From contig OZ240678.1 in assembly GCA_965198905.1 (NCBI GenBank), forward strand, positions 1,736,001 to 1,800,000: a stretch of DNA of 64,000 nucleotides, given 5' to 3'. The notes below the pieces were generated by a model, which was not told the origin of the DNA, made no database searches, and saw only the letters and a program-made list of their open reading frames with translations. This DNA is from CAHJWH01 sp965198905 (GTDB lineage Bacteria > Pseudomonadota > Alphaproteobacteria > Caulobacterales > Caulobacteraceae). Of the stretch, positions 23,617-31,083 are shown one piece after another. Positions within the stretch are counted from its first letter, which is position 1; every line of letters starts with the position of its first letter. The translations under genes were made by a program, and so were the position numbers.

Positions 23617-25248
23617 TCAGGCCGGCGTCCCGCGGTCCGAGCGTCCCGACTGCAGGACCGGCGCGAGCGCGGCCATCCCGAGCGGCGCCAGGGCGGCGCA
23701 GAGCACCGGCGCGGTCAGCCCCACGCCCAGCACCAGCAGGTGGCCGAACTCGAGCAGGACGCCGCCGGCGAGCGCGCAGCACGCCCAGGCCAGCCATCGG
23801 CCAAGTACGCCCCTGAACCCGCTGGCGATCAGAAGACCCGTGGCGGCGATCGCCACCGGCCATTCCGCGAGGAAGGCGGTCCGAGGCGCCGCCGCTTGAA
23901 GCGCCACGGCGATCAGCCAGCCCAGCCCCGCCGCGCCCAGCCAGCGCGCCAGGGGGCTATGGGCAGGTGAGCGCCGCGCCAGCCCATGCGCCCTGAAGGC
24001 CAGCAGCCCCGCGGCTAACACCGCCCCCGCCACCACGGCTTCGGTCCGCACCGCCTGACCGAGCGCCTGGTAGTAGCCGTGCACGGCGAGCCGTCCGTAG
24101 AGGTAGAGCAGGACCGCCATCACCGCGGTGGCGATCAGGGCTTGCCCGGCCCCGGCGAGAACACCGGCGACGCTCACGCCCGCCTGCCTGCGCTGAAGCC
24201 AGGCCGCCGCGGCGAGCAGCAGGCCGGCGAGCGCCACGGCCGCCCAGCCGAACGCCGGCGGGTAGATCACCACGCCGCGCCCCAGCACGTCGAACCAGGT
24301 CTGGTCGGGCGAAGCCGCGGGCAGGCGGGGCGCATAGGCCAGCGCGTCCACCACCGCCCAGGCCTGATCGCCCAGGCTCTGCACCGCACCGGCCTCCACG
24401 GCCGGCGGGACGGCGGCGGGGGTGTGGTAGAGCCCCGGGCGCCCGATGAAGGCGTAGTTCAGCCCTGGAAGGCCGTGCGCCAGGGCCACCGAAAAGTCGG
24501 TGTCGTTGGGCATCTTCTCGTAGAGGAAGGCCGCCAGGGAGTTGCTGGCCGGCCGCGTGGCGCGGCTGGCGAACAGGCGTTCGGCGGCGCCGTTCGCGCG
24601 TCCGGTCTGGAACATCATGGTCCGGCCGCCGCCGCCCCGCACGTCCATGTTGACCACGAAGCCCACTTGGCGGACGAGGGCTGCGTCGTCGAACAGCGCC
24701 TGGGCGCCCAGCAGGCCGGCCTCTTCTCCGTCGGTGAAGGCGAAGATGACGTCCCGGGAAGGCGTGCCCGCCTTCAGCAACCTGACCATCTCCAGCGCCG
24801 CGGCCACCGACGCCGTGTCATCCGCAGCGCCAGGCGAGCGGGGCACGCTGTCGTAGTGGCTCATCACCAGCACGGCGCGCGCCGCGCGATCGGCGCCTGG
24901 GACGCGTGCGATCACGTTCTCCACCGTCCAGGTGCGAGGCGAGCGCTCCCCCCAGGCCGTTACGCCGGCCTGGCGCTGCACTTGAGGCGACAGCCCCATG
25001 GCTTGCAGCCGGGCGACCAGCGCCTCGCGCACCGCGGCGTCCTGGGGCGAGCCCACGGGATGAGGAACGGCGGCCAGGTGGGCGATGTCGGCTTGCGCCC
25101 GGCCGGCCGAGAAGACGCCTGTAGGCGCGGTTTCAGCCAGCGGACGCGGGGTGGCGCTGGCGAACCAGGCCAGCAGCAGCGCGACCGCCAGCACCAGCGC
25201 CAGCGGCTCCCATCCGCCCAGGTCCTGCCGAGCCAATCCCTGCGCCAT
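23617..25248 (-). CDS. M28-family metallopeptidase with C-terminal membrane domain
   Basis: About 543 residues. An N-terminal anchor (LALVLAVALLLAWFASA) is followed by a periplasmic M28 zinc peptidase: HYDSVPRSPGAADDTASVAA gives His and Asp ligands, FTDGEEAGLLGA the catalytic Glu, VNMDVRG the next Asp, and YHTPAAVP the last His. The final 200 residues form about six to seven membrane spans. This layout resembles Fxna-type M28 membrane peptidases. ATG 25248 is preferred over an upstream TTG at 25305. Substrate unknown; stop only five bases from the convergent gene. Confidence 0.9.
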   Translation of the reverse strand: MAQGLARQDLGGWEPLALVLAVALLLAWFASATPRPLAETAPTGVFSAGRAQADIAHLAAVPHPVGSPQDAAVREALVARLQAMGLSPQVQRQAGVTAWGERSPRTWTVENVIARVPGADRAARAVLVMSHYDSVPRSPGAADDTASVAAALEMVRLLKAGTPSRDVIFAFTDGEEAGLLGAQALFDDAALVRQVGFVVNMDVRGGGGRTMMFQTGRANGAAERLFASRATRPASNSLAAFLYEKMPNDTDFSVALAHGLPGLNYAFIGRPGLYHTPAAVPPAVEAGAVQSLGDQAWAVVDALAYAPRLPAASPDQTWFDVLGRGVVIYPPAFGWAAVALAGLLLAAAAWLQRRQAGVSVAGVLAGAGQALIATAVMAVLLYLYGRLAVHGYYQALGQAVRTEAVVAGAVLAAGLLAFRAHGLARRSPAHSPLARWLGAAGLGWLIAVALQAAAPRTAFLAEWPVAIAATGLLIASGFRGVLGRWLAWACCALAGGVLLEFGHLLVLGVGLTAPVLCAALAPLGMAALAPVLQSGRSDRGTPA

Positions 25249-25326
25249 CACCACCCGTCCCTGCTTGGCCGGAGGGATTGGGCGACGGTGCGCCGCCGAC
25301 GTCAATGCGGGTTCTGGACGCTCTGA

Positions 25327-25959
25327 CTAGAGCCGGCTGACCAGGGCCTGGAGGTCGGGGCGGACGCGCTCCAGCGGGTCCTCGCCCGGGGCGCCGAGAT
25401 AGACCACTCCCGCCACCTGCTCGCCCTCGCGCACGCCGAGCATCGCCCGGGCCGAGGCGTCGTAGGAATACCAGTCGGTGATCCAATTGGCGCCGAAGCC
25501 CATGGCCTGCGCCGCCAGCAGCAGGCTCATGCACACCGCGCCGGCCGACATCTGCTGCTCCCAGACCGGCTGGCCGCCGGCGCGCGGGCTCGACACCACC
25601 ACCACGGCCACCGGAGGCGCCGACATCTTGCCGAGCGCGGCTGTGGCCTTGACCGGGCTCGGCTGGGTCTCGGCCAAGGTCTTCAGGCGCTGCGCCAGTG
25701 CGGCCTTGGCCTCGCCTTCCATGACGATAAAGCGCCAGGGCGTCATCTTGCCGTGATCAGGGACCCGGGCGGCCAAGCGCAGCAGGTCGTCCAGCTGGGC
25801 GCCGCTCGGACCGGGCGCCTGCAGCGTCTGGGCGGAGGTGGAGCGGCGCCCGGCCATCAGCGCCAGGGTGTCGGGCGAGGCGCGCACGGGGCACGGGGCG
25901 CCGAAGTCCGCGGCGGGCGGGACAGGCTTTGTCAGGGTCGAAGAGGCGTCGGAAGACAT
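25327..25959 (-). CDS. Nitroreductase-family FMN oxidoreductase (YdjA-like)
   Basis: 210 residues. RRSTSAQTLQAPGP is the first FMN contact region, LAARVPDHGKMTPWRFIVME the second, and GFGANWITDWYSYD plus GVREGEQVAGVVYLGAP the C-terminal FMN and dimer region, as in the short YdjA-type nitroreductases. It probably reduces quinones or nitro compounds with NAD(P)H; the natural substrate is unknown. It lies 78 bases upstream of the M28 peptidase on the same strand and may share its transcript. Confidence 0.92.
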   Translation of the reverse strand: MSSDASSTLTKPVPPAADFGAPCPVRASPDTLALMAGRRSTSAQTLQAPGPSGAQLDDLLRLAARVPDHGKMTPWRFIVMEGEAKAALAQRLKTLAETQPSPVKATAALGKMSAPPVAVVVVSSPRAGGQPVWEQQMSAGAVCMSLLLAAQAMGFGANWITDWYSYDASARAMLGVREGEQVAGVVYLGAPGEDPLERVRPDLQALVSRL

Positions 25960-26056
25960 GGCGCAAACCGTCCGGTTGAAAAGGCGAAGGCGCGGGCCGG
26001 GCTATCGGATATAGGGGCGCTGGGCGCAATGGCCTGCGACCAGAGTAGGCGCGACG

Positions 26057-26695
26057 ATGACGAAGCGCGACGTCGGTCCCAGCCCCGTCGACCCCCCGGC
26101 ATGGTTGCGCCCGCACGGGCCGCCCTGGAGCGCCGAGCCCGCCCAGCCGATCCACGACAACCCGTGGTTCGCCGCCGACGCCTACGCCGCCGTCGCACCG
26201 ACCGGGACCCACGCGGCCTACTATGCGCTTCGCTACAAGAACGCCGCCACCGGCGTGGTCGCCCTGCACGCCGACGCCACCGTGACCCTGGTCGGCCAGT
26301 GGCGCTTTCCTTCCGGCGCCTACAGCTGGGAGCTGCCCGAGGGCGGCGCGCCGCTGCACGAACCGCCGATCGACGGCGCCCGGCGCGAGCTGCGGGAGGA
26401 GGCGGGCCTCGCCGCCGCCGAGCTGCGGCTGATCCTGACCATGCAGCTGTCCAACGCCTCCAGCGACGAGGTCGCCTACATCTACCTGGCGACGGGGCTG
26501 TGCGCGGTAGAGACGGAGCGCGATCCCACCGAGGCGCTGGCCCTGGTACGCGTCCCGTTCCGGGAGGCGCTCGACGCCGCCGTGCAGGGGCGGATCCAGG
26601 ACTCGCTCACCGTGGCGGGACTGCTAAGGCTGCACCATATGGCGATTGAGGGAGAGTTGGAGGCCGCGGTGGCGCGCCTCTTGCTCGGCCGCTAG
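26057..26695 (+). CDS. Nudix hydrolase, ADP-ribose pyrophosphatase-like
   Basis: 212 residues. A full Nudix box is present: G-x5-E in GGAPLHE, seven residues, then RELREEAGL, followed by a hydrophobic strand, so the Mg-binding Glu residues are all there. LVGQWRFPSGAYSWELPEGG before it is typical of the ADP-ribose/NDP-sugar branch. It probably hydrolyses a nucleoside diphosphate derivative in the cytoplasm. The cysE gene begins 15 bases downstream, so the two are likely one transcript. Confidence 0.93.
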   Translation: MTKRDVGPSPVDPPAWLRPHGPPWSAEPAQPIHDNPWFAADAYAAVAPTGTHAAYYALRYKNAATGVVALHADATVTLVGQWRFPSGAYSWELPEGGAPLHEPPIDGARRELREEAGLAAAELRLILTMQLSNASSDEVAYIYLATGLCAVETERDPTEALALVRVPFREALDAAVQGRIQDSLTVAGLLRLHHMAIEGELEAAVARLLLGR

Positions 26696-26710
26696 AGGCG
26701 GAGGACGGAC

Positions 26711-27541
26711 ATGGGCCAGCATCTCGAAGTGGTCGTTCCGCAGGAGCCGCCGCCCGTCTGGGCGGCGCTGCGCAACCAGGCGGCGCACGTGGCGGGGACC
26801 GAGCCCCAGCTGGCGTCCATGCTGCACGCCGTGATCCTGTCGCACGCCGACATGGGCGGCGCGCTGGCCTACCAGATCGCCCGCAAGCTCGGCGACCAGG
26901 AGCTGCGGGCCATGAGCTTGCGCGAAATCTGCGAAGACGCCTACGCTGCGCAGCCCCACCTGATCGAGGCCGCTCACGCCGACCTGCGCGCGGTGTTCGA
27001 GCGCGACGCCGCCTGCAAGGGCTATCTGCAGCCCTTCCTGTTCTTCAAGGGCTTCCAGGCCTTGCAGACCCACCGCATCGCCCACTGGCTCTGGAACGAG
27101 GGGCGCGAGACCCTCGCCTACCACCTGCAGAGCCGGGTGTCGGAGCTGTTCCAGCTCGACATCCATCCGGCCGCCCGGATCGGCTCGGGCGTGTTCATCG
27201 ACCACGGTACGGGGATCGTGATCGGCGAGACGGCGACGGTCGGCGACAACGTCTCCATGCTCCACGGGGTGACGCTGGGCGGTACGGGCGCGCAGCGGGG
27301 AGACCGCCATCCCAAGATCGGGCACGGGGTGCTGATCGGCGCGGGCGCCAAGGTGCTCGGCAACATCACCGTGGGCGACTACGCCAAGATCGCCTCGGGC
27401 TCGGTGGTTCTGCGCCCTGTACCGGCCCACTGCACCGCCGCCGGCGTCCCCGCCAAGCTGGTGAACTGCCCGACCTGCAAGGAGCCGGCGCGCACCATGG
27501 ACCACACCCTGGCCGAGGCGATGTACGACTACGAGATCTGA
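26711..27541 (+). CDS. cysE: Serine O-acetyltransferase
   Basis: 276 residues; acetylates L-serine with acetyl-CoA, the first step of cysteine synthesis. An N-terminal helical domain (to about residue 140, with DLRAVFERDAACKGYLQPFL) is followed by a left-handed beta-helix of hexapeptide repeats: DIHPAARIGSGVFIDHGTG, VIGETATVGDNVSMLHG, VTLGGTGAQRGDRHPKIG, with the catalytic His in IDHGTG and the second in MLHGVT. The C-terminal tail ends MYDYEI; an Ile terminus is what cysteine synthase binds in known complexes. GGCGGAGGAC precedes the ATG. Confidence 0.97.
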   Translation: MGQHLEVVVPQEPPPVWAALRNQAAHVAGTEPQLASMLHAVILSHADMGGALAYQIARKLGDQELRAMSLREICEDAYAAQPHLIEAAHADLRAVFERDAACKGYLQPFLFFKGFQALQTHRIAHWLWNEGRETLAYHLQSRVSELFQLDIHPAARIGSGVFIDHGTGIVIGETATVGDNVSMLHGVTLGGTGAQRGDRHPKIGHGVLIGAGAKVLGNITVGDYAKIASGSVVLRPVPAHCTAAGVPAKLVNCPTCKEPARTMDHTLAEAMYDYEI

Positions 27542-27642
27542 ACCGCTCGTGCGCGGCGAAGGCTTAGAGCGACGATCGGGCGGACTTCCCCCCGCCGTCG
27601 TTCGGGCCTAGGACCCGGCCCCAAGCTGCAGGAGCCGCCGAC

Positions 27643-27849
27643 GTGAACGACAAGGACATCAAGCGCATCGAGGCGCACCTGAAGACCACTTTCGCCAACC
27701 AGACCATCAGCCTGCGTCCGCGCCCCAAGCAGAAGGACAGCTGCGAGGCCTATGTCGGCGAGGAGTTCGTGGGCGTCGTGTACCAGGACGAGGATGAGGA
27801 CGGCTCGTTCCTCTTCGAAATGGCGATCCTGGCGGAAGATCTGACCTGA
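27643..27849 (+). CDS. DUF3126 family small protein
   Basis: 68 residues starting with GTG after GGAGCCGCC. MNDKDIKRIEAHLKTTFANQ leads into a beta-rich acidic part (EAYVGEEFVGVVYQDEDEDG, SFLFEMAILAEDL). It matches the alphaproteobacterial DUF3126 proteins in length and pattern, often found near cysE. Function unknown; cytoplasmic. Confidence 0.88.
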   Translation: MNDKDIKRIEAHLKTTFANQTISLRPRPKQKDSCEAYVGEEFVGVVYQDEDEDGSFLFEMAILAEDLT

Positions 27850-28071
27850 TCCTTCCCTCTAGGGAGGAGACTGCGCCGTCCGTCCGGAGCTGGAGCCCCC
27901 TCAGTCGGCTGCGCCGACAGCTCCCCAAAGAGGAAGCATCCGCTGGCATCGAGAGGCTCTTCTCCCGCCCCCTTGAGGGGAGGATCGGGGTGGGAGTACG
28001 TGTCCGGGCAAGGCGTGGCGGCTGAAGCGCTCCCGCCTGACCCTCCCCTCAGGGGGGGAGGGGAACAGGAG
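27850..28071. repeat. Intergenic repeat-rich spacer between convergent genes
   Basis: No credible gene. It contains several short G/C-block palindromes: CCCTCTAGGGAGG near 27856, GTCGGCTGCGCCGAC near 27905, and the C-run/G-run pair near 27968 and 28041. Such CCCCTC-AGGGG blocks are dispersed intergenic repeats in many Caulobacter-type genomes (recalled). The pair at 28041-28066 is listed separately as a terminator candidate. Confidence 0.5.
28041..28066. terminator. C-rich/G-rich hairpin between convergent genes
   Basis: CCCTCCCCTCAGGGGGGGAGGGG folds into a stem of about eight G-C pairs six bases beyond the carboxypeptidase stop and downstream of DUF3126 as well. There is no long T-run, so it may be a bidirectional but imperfect terminator or simply a repeat copy. 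Confidence 0.45.
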
Positions 28072-29673
28072 TTAACTTGCGTTCATCACCATGCAGGCCT
28101 GGCCCTTGGCCGAAAGGGCGTGGCAGGCGGCCTTAGCCTGCTTCTGGCTGAGACCGCGGAAGCGGGCGCGGTAGTTGCCGCCGGCTTCCTCCACCTTGCC
28201 GGCCCCCGCCACCAGCGGTGAGACCTTCTCGATCTGGCCGGCGGCCAGGGCGTGGTTCTTGTAGGCGCCCACCTGGATCATGTAGCCGCCAGCGTCCGCC
28301 TTATCACTCTTGGCCTCGGTGTCCGCGGCGGCGGCCATCTCGGTCTTGGCTGAAGCGTGGCCTTTGGCCGCCGCCTTCGGGACGATCATGGCGGTCTCGG
28401 GGGTCGCCTCGCAGGCCGCGGCGTGGCGGCGATGGCGGTGCGGCGTGCAGGGCTTGGCCTCGGCGTCCGCCGCGTCCCTGGCGACTTCGGCCTCTGCGCC
28501 GTTCCTGTGGGGTTCGGCTTTCGCCAGGCTCGGCGCCGGCGCTTCAGCTTCGCAGGCCCCCGCTGCGTGATGACGGAGGTGCCGGCGGTGGGTGGGTTCG
28601 CAGGCGGGCGCCGCCTGCGCCTGGGCGATCGGACGAACCGGCTCGCTCAGGTCATGCGCGGCGGCCAGGGTCGGCAGGGTGCGCAGTTGCGGCTGCACCT
28701 CGACCTGCAGGTTGGGCTGGTCGGCGGAGCCTTCCTCGACCGGCGCGCGGGTCACGGGACCCGCCATGTCGTCGGGCGAGGCGATCAGGGAGGCCAGGCG
28801 CATCCGCTGGCCCAGCTGACGGCCGTGGAGCACGGTGAAGCCCGCATCCAGCAGCTCCTCCACGTTCTCGTCCCGGGCCGCGACCGAGGGGCCGCCCAGC
28901 ACCACGGTGATCAGGCGGTGGCCGTCGCGCACGCCAGACGCCACCAGGTTGAAGCCCGCCAGGCTGGTGTAGCCGGTCTTCATCCCGTCTACTCCCGGCA
29001 TCTTGGCCACCAAGTGGTTGTGGTTCAGCAGGAGTTTGCCCCGGTAGGTGAAGCTCTTCAGCCCGAAGAAGGGGTAGTACTGCGGATAGTCGCGCATCAC
29101 CGCGCGCGACAGGATGGCCATGTCCCGGGCGGTGGTGATCTGCTGGCCGTCGGGCGGCAGGCCTGAGGCGTTGACGAAGGTGGTCGCGGTCATGCCGAGT
29201 TCGCGCGCCCGGGCGGTCATCAGCTGGGCGAACTGGCCCTCGGTGCCGCCCAGCCGCTCGGCCATGGCCACCGCCACGTCGTTGGCGGAGTGCACGGTCA
29301 TGGCCGGGATCGCCTCGGCCACGGTCAGCTGCTCGCCGGGATGGGTGGAGACCTTGGACGGCATCATCGAAAAGGCGTGGGGCGAGATGGTGATCACGTC
29401 GCCCATGCGCAGCCGTCCGGTGGCGAGCGCCTCGAACGTCAGATACAGCGTCATGATCTTGGTGATCGAGGCGGGGTGACGCAGGGCGTCCGCGCGCATG
29501 GTGTAGAGCACCTCGCCCGTATTGGCGTCCTCGACGATGGCGGCGTACTTGGGCTGGGAGAACAGGCCCTGCGCCTGGGCGATCGCAGGCGCGCACGCAC
29601 CCGTCAGGGCGGCGGTTGCGGCCGCGAAGGCGGAGACGGCTCCGGCGAGGCGCCAGCGGGCGGGATGCATCAT
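28072..29673 (-). CDS. D-alanyl-D-alanine carboxypeptidase (S11) with SPOR domain
   Basis: 533 residues from ATG 29673 (ATG 29727 gives an unlikely longer N-terminus). A signal peptide (RLAGAVSAFAAATAALTGA...AIAQAQG) is followed by an S11 penicillin-binding domain with Ser69-x-x-Lys72 in PASITK, HSANDVAVAMAE (SxN) and VDGMKTGYT (KTG). It trims the terminal D-Ala of peptidoglycan in the periplasm. A long Ala/Pro/His-rich linker leads to a C-terminal SPOR domain (YMIQVGAYKNHALAAGQIEK), which binds denuded septal glycans, so it probably acts at the division site. Confidence 0.94.
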   Translation of the reverse strand: MMHPARWRLAGAVSAFAAATAALTGACAPAIAQAQGLFSQPKYAAIVEDANTGEVLYTMRADALRHPASITKIMTLYLTFEALATGRLRMGDVITISPHAFSMMPSKVSTHPGEQLTVAEAIPAMTVHSANDVAVAMAERLGGTEGQFAQLMTARARELGMTATTFVNASGLPPDGQQITTARDMAILSRAVMRDYPQYYPFFGLKSFTYRGKLLLNHNHLVAKMPGVDGMKTGYTSLAGFNLVASGVRDGHRLITVVLGGPSVAARDENVEELLDAGFTVLHGRQLGQRMRLASLIASPDDMAGPVTRAPVEEGSADQPNLQVEVQPQLRTLPTLAAAHDLSEPVRPIAQAQAAPACEPTHRRHLRHHAAGACEAEAPAPSLAKAEPHRNGAEAEVARDAADAEAKPCTPHRHRRHAAACEATPETAMIVPKAAAKGHASAKTEMAAAADTEAKSDKADAGGYMIQVGAYKNHALAAGQIEKVSPLVAGAGKVEEAGGNYRARFRGLSQKQAKAACHALSAKGQACMVMNAS

Positions 29674-29824
29674 CGGGGTTGCGTCCGTGACTTCAAAGAC
29701 CGACGGCCCCCCGACCGCCCGAGACATGGTTTATGATGAGTGTGCAACCTTTCTCCAAGGTAAACAGTGTGTGAGGACGGGAGTGTCGCACGCCGCAGCA
29801 TGGCCGCGGTGCAGCATGACGCAT

Positions 29825-29839
29825 TTGTGCACTGCACAA
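29825..29839. promoter_or_regulatory. TGC-rich palindrome, probable PhaR-type operator of the phasin
   Basis: TTGTGCACTGCACAA is a perfect 7+1+7 inverted repeat 110 bases before the phasin start. PhaR repressors of PHA producers bind TGC/GCA-rich palindromes in phasin promoters (family knowledge). TTGACG follows at 29845 as a possible -35 box, which would place the operator over the promoter. A similar site occurs at 57760. No phaR gene is in the window. Confidence 0.6.
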
Positions 29840-29949
29840 TTTCCTTGACGGGAACGTCAGATCGGGTTCATGGGTTCACGGTCGTAGCGGCGCCGGTCCG
29901 GCGTAGGCATGGGCTTTCCCGCGTCGCACTTCGACCAGGAGATGTGACG

Positions 29950-30510
29950 ATGGACATGAATTCAGAGACCATGGCTGGCCAGACCGAGCAGACCGCCCGC
30001 GAGGGCGTCAACGCCGCCGCCGACACCATGAAGCAAGGCTCGGCTGCGACGACCGACGCGATGAAGCAGGCCGCGACGGCCGGTGATAAGATGATGCGCG
30101 ACGGCATGGATCGCGCCAGCCAGATGGGCGACAAGGCGTTCAAGGACGGCGTGGAAAAGTCCATGACCGCCCTGAACGAGCTGAACGCCCAGAGCAAGCG
30201 CAACCTGGAAGCCGTGGTGGAGAGCGTCACCGCCGCCACCAAGGGCGCCGAAAGCCTGAGCGCCCAGGCCATGGCCTACACCAAGAAGGCGATGGAGAGC
30301 CAGGTCGAGCAGGCCCGCGCCCTTTCGGGCGCCCGCAGCGTGCAGGAAGTGGTGGAGATGCAGACCACCTACGCCAAGACCGCGATGGAGGCCTACATCG
30401 CCGAGATGAACAAGGCCGCCGAACTGATGTCCTCGGTGGTCAAGGAAAGCTTCCGCCCCCTGAACGAGCGCGCCACCTCGATGGTCGAGACCATCCAGTC
30501 CGCGCGATAG
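29950..30510 (+). CDS. phaP: Phasin, polyhydroxyalkanoate granule protein
   Basis: 186 residues, almost wholly amphipathic helix. The start ATG 29950 follows AGGAGATGTG. The N-terminal half is Ala/Met/Lys/Asp-rich with repeating MKQ and DKM patterns; the phasin domain (about 75-180) shows KSMTALNELNAQSKRNLEAV, ATKGAESLSAQAMAYTKKAM and QTTYAKTAMEAYIAEMNKAAEL. It coats PHA granules and limits their size. The gene is monocistronic: a palindromic operator lies upstream and a strong terminator directly downstream. Confidence 0.92.
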   Translation: MDMNSETMAGQTEQTAREGVNAAADTMKQGSAATTDAMKQAATAGDKMMRDGMDRASQMGDKAFKDGVEKSMTALNELNAQSKRNLEAVVESVTAATKGAESLSAQAMAYTKKAMESQVEQARALSGARSVQEVVEMQTTYAKTAMEAYIAEMNKAAELMSSVVKESFRPLNERATSMVETIQSAR

Positions 30511-30536
30511 GTCGCCCGAGACTTTCTGAATCGCGA

Positions 30537-30567
30537 GCCCGGACCGGAAACGGCCCGGGCTTTTCTT
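30537..30567 (+). terminator. Rho-independent terminator of the phasin gene
   Basis: GCCCGGACCG-GAAA-CGGCCCGGGC forms a 10-bp stem with one mismatch and a GAAA tetraloop, immediately followed by TTTTCTT. It lies 27 bases after the phasin stop. Confidence 0.9.
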
Positions 30568-30739
30568 ATCCTCGATAGACGATGCGGCCGTGCGCCGGAT
30601 CAAGGCGACGCCCAGCGACGCGGCGCCGGTGATGCTTAATCTCGCGGCGATCCTGTCAAGGCCTTCCAACGCGGCCAGATTCCCATATCTAATCTCGGAG
30701 GCGGCGGAGTTCGTGAGGCGCCGTGGGAGATGGTTGTGA

Positions 30740-31072
30740 ATGGCCGATCGAAAGCCAGCTAATCCGGGAGGCGGCGGGACGGGATCGGCGGTCGTCACCC
30801 AGGTCAAGCCCAAGACCGAGAAGCCTTCGCTCTACCGCGTGCTGATTCTGAACGACGACTACACGCCTATGGAATTCGTGGTCTACGTCCTGGAGCGTTT
30901 TTTCAACAAGACGCGCGAGGAAGCTACGCGGATCATGCTTCATGTTCACCAGCATGGTGTCGGGGTGTGCGGCGTTTTCACTTACGAAGTCGCCGAGACC
31001 AAGGTGGCCCAGGTGGTCGATACCGCCCGGCGTCATCAGCATCCCCTCCAGTGCACCATGGAAAAGGATTGA
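30740..31072 (+). CDS. clpS: ClpS adaptor protein
   Basis: 110 residues. After a flexible Gly/Pro/Lys N-terminus comes the adaptor domain: LYRVLILNDDYTPMEFVVYV, the pocket that binds N-degron residues, then FFNKTREEATRIMLHVHQHG and GVFTYEVAETKVAQV. It delivers N-end-rule substrates to ClpA for ClpP. The clpA gene starts 12 bases downstream, the standard operon. About 230 bases separate it from the phasin terminator and probably hold its promoter. Confidence 0.97.
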   Translation: MADRKPANPGGGGTGSAVVTQVKPKTEKPSLYRVLILNDDYTPMEFVVYVLERFFNKTREEATRIMLHVHQHGVGVCGVFTYEVAETKVAQVVDTARRHQHPLQCTMEKD

Positions 31073-31083
31073 GAGGTCGCCCC

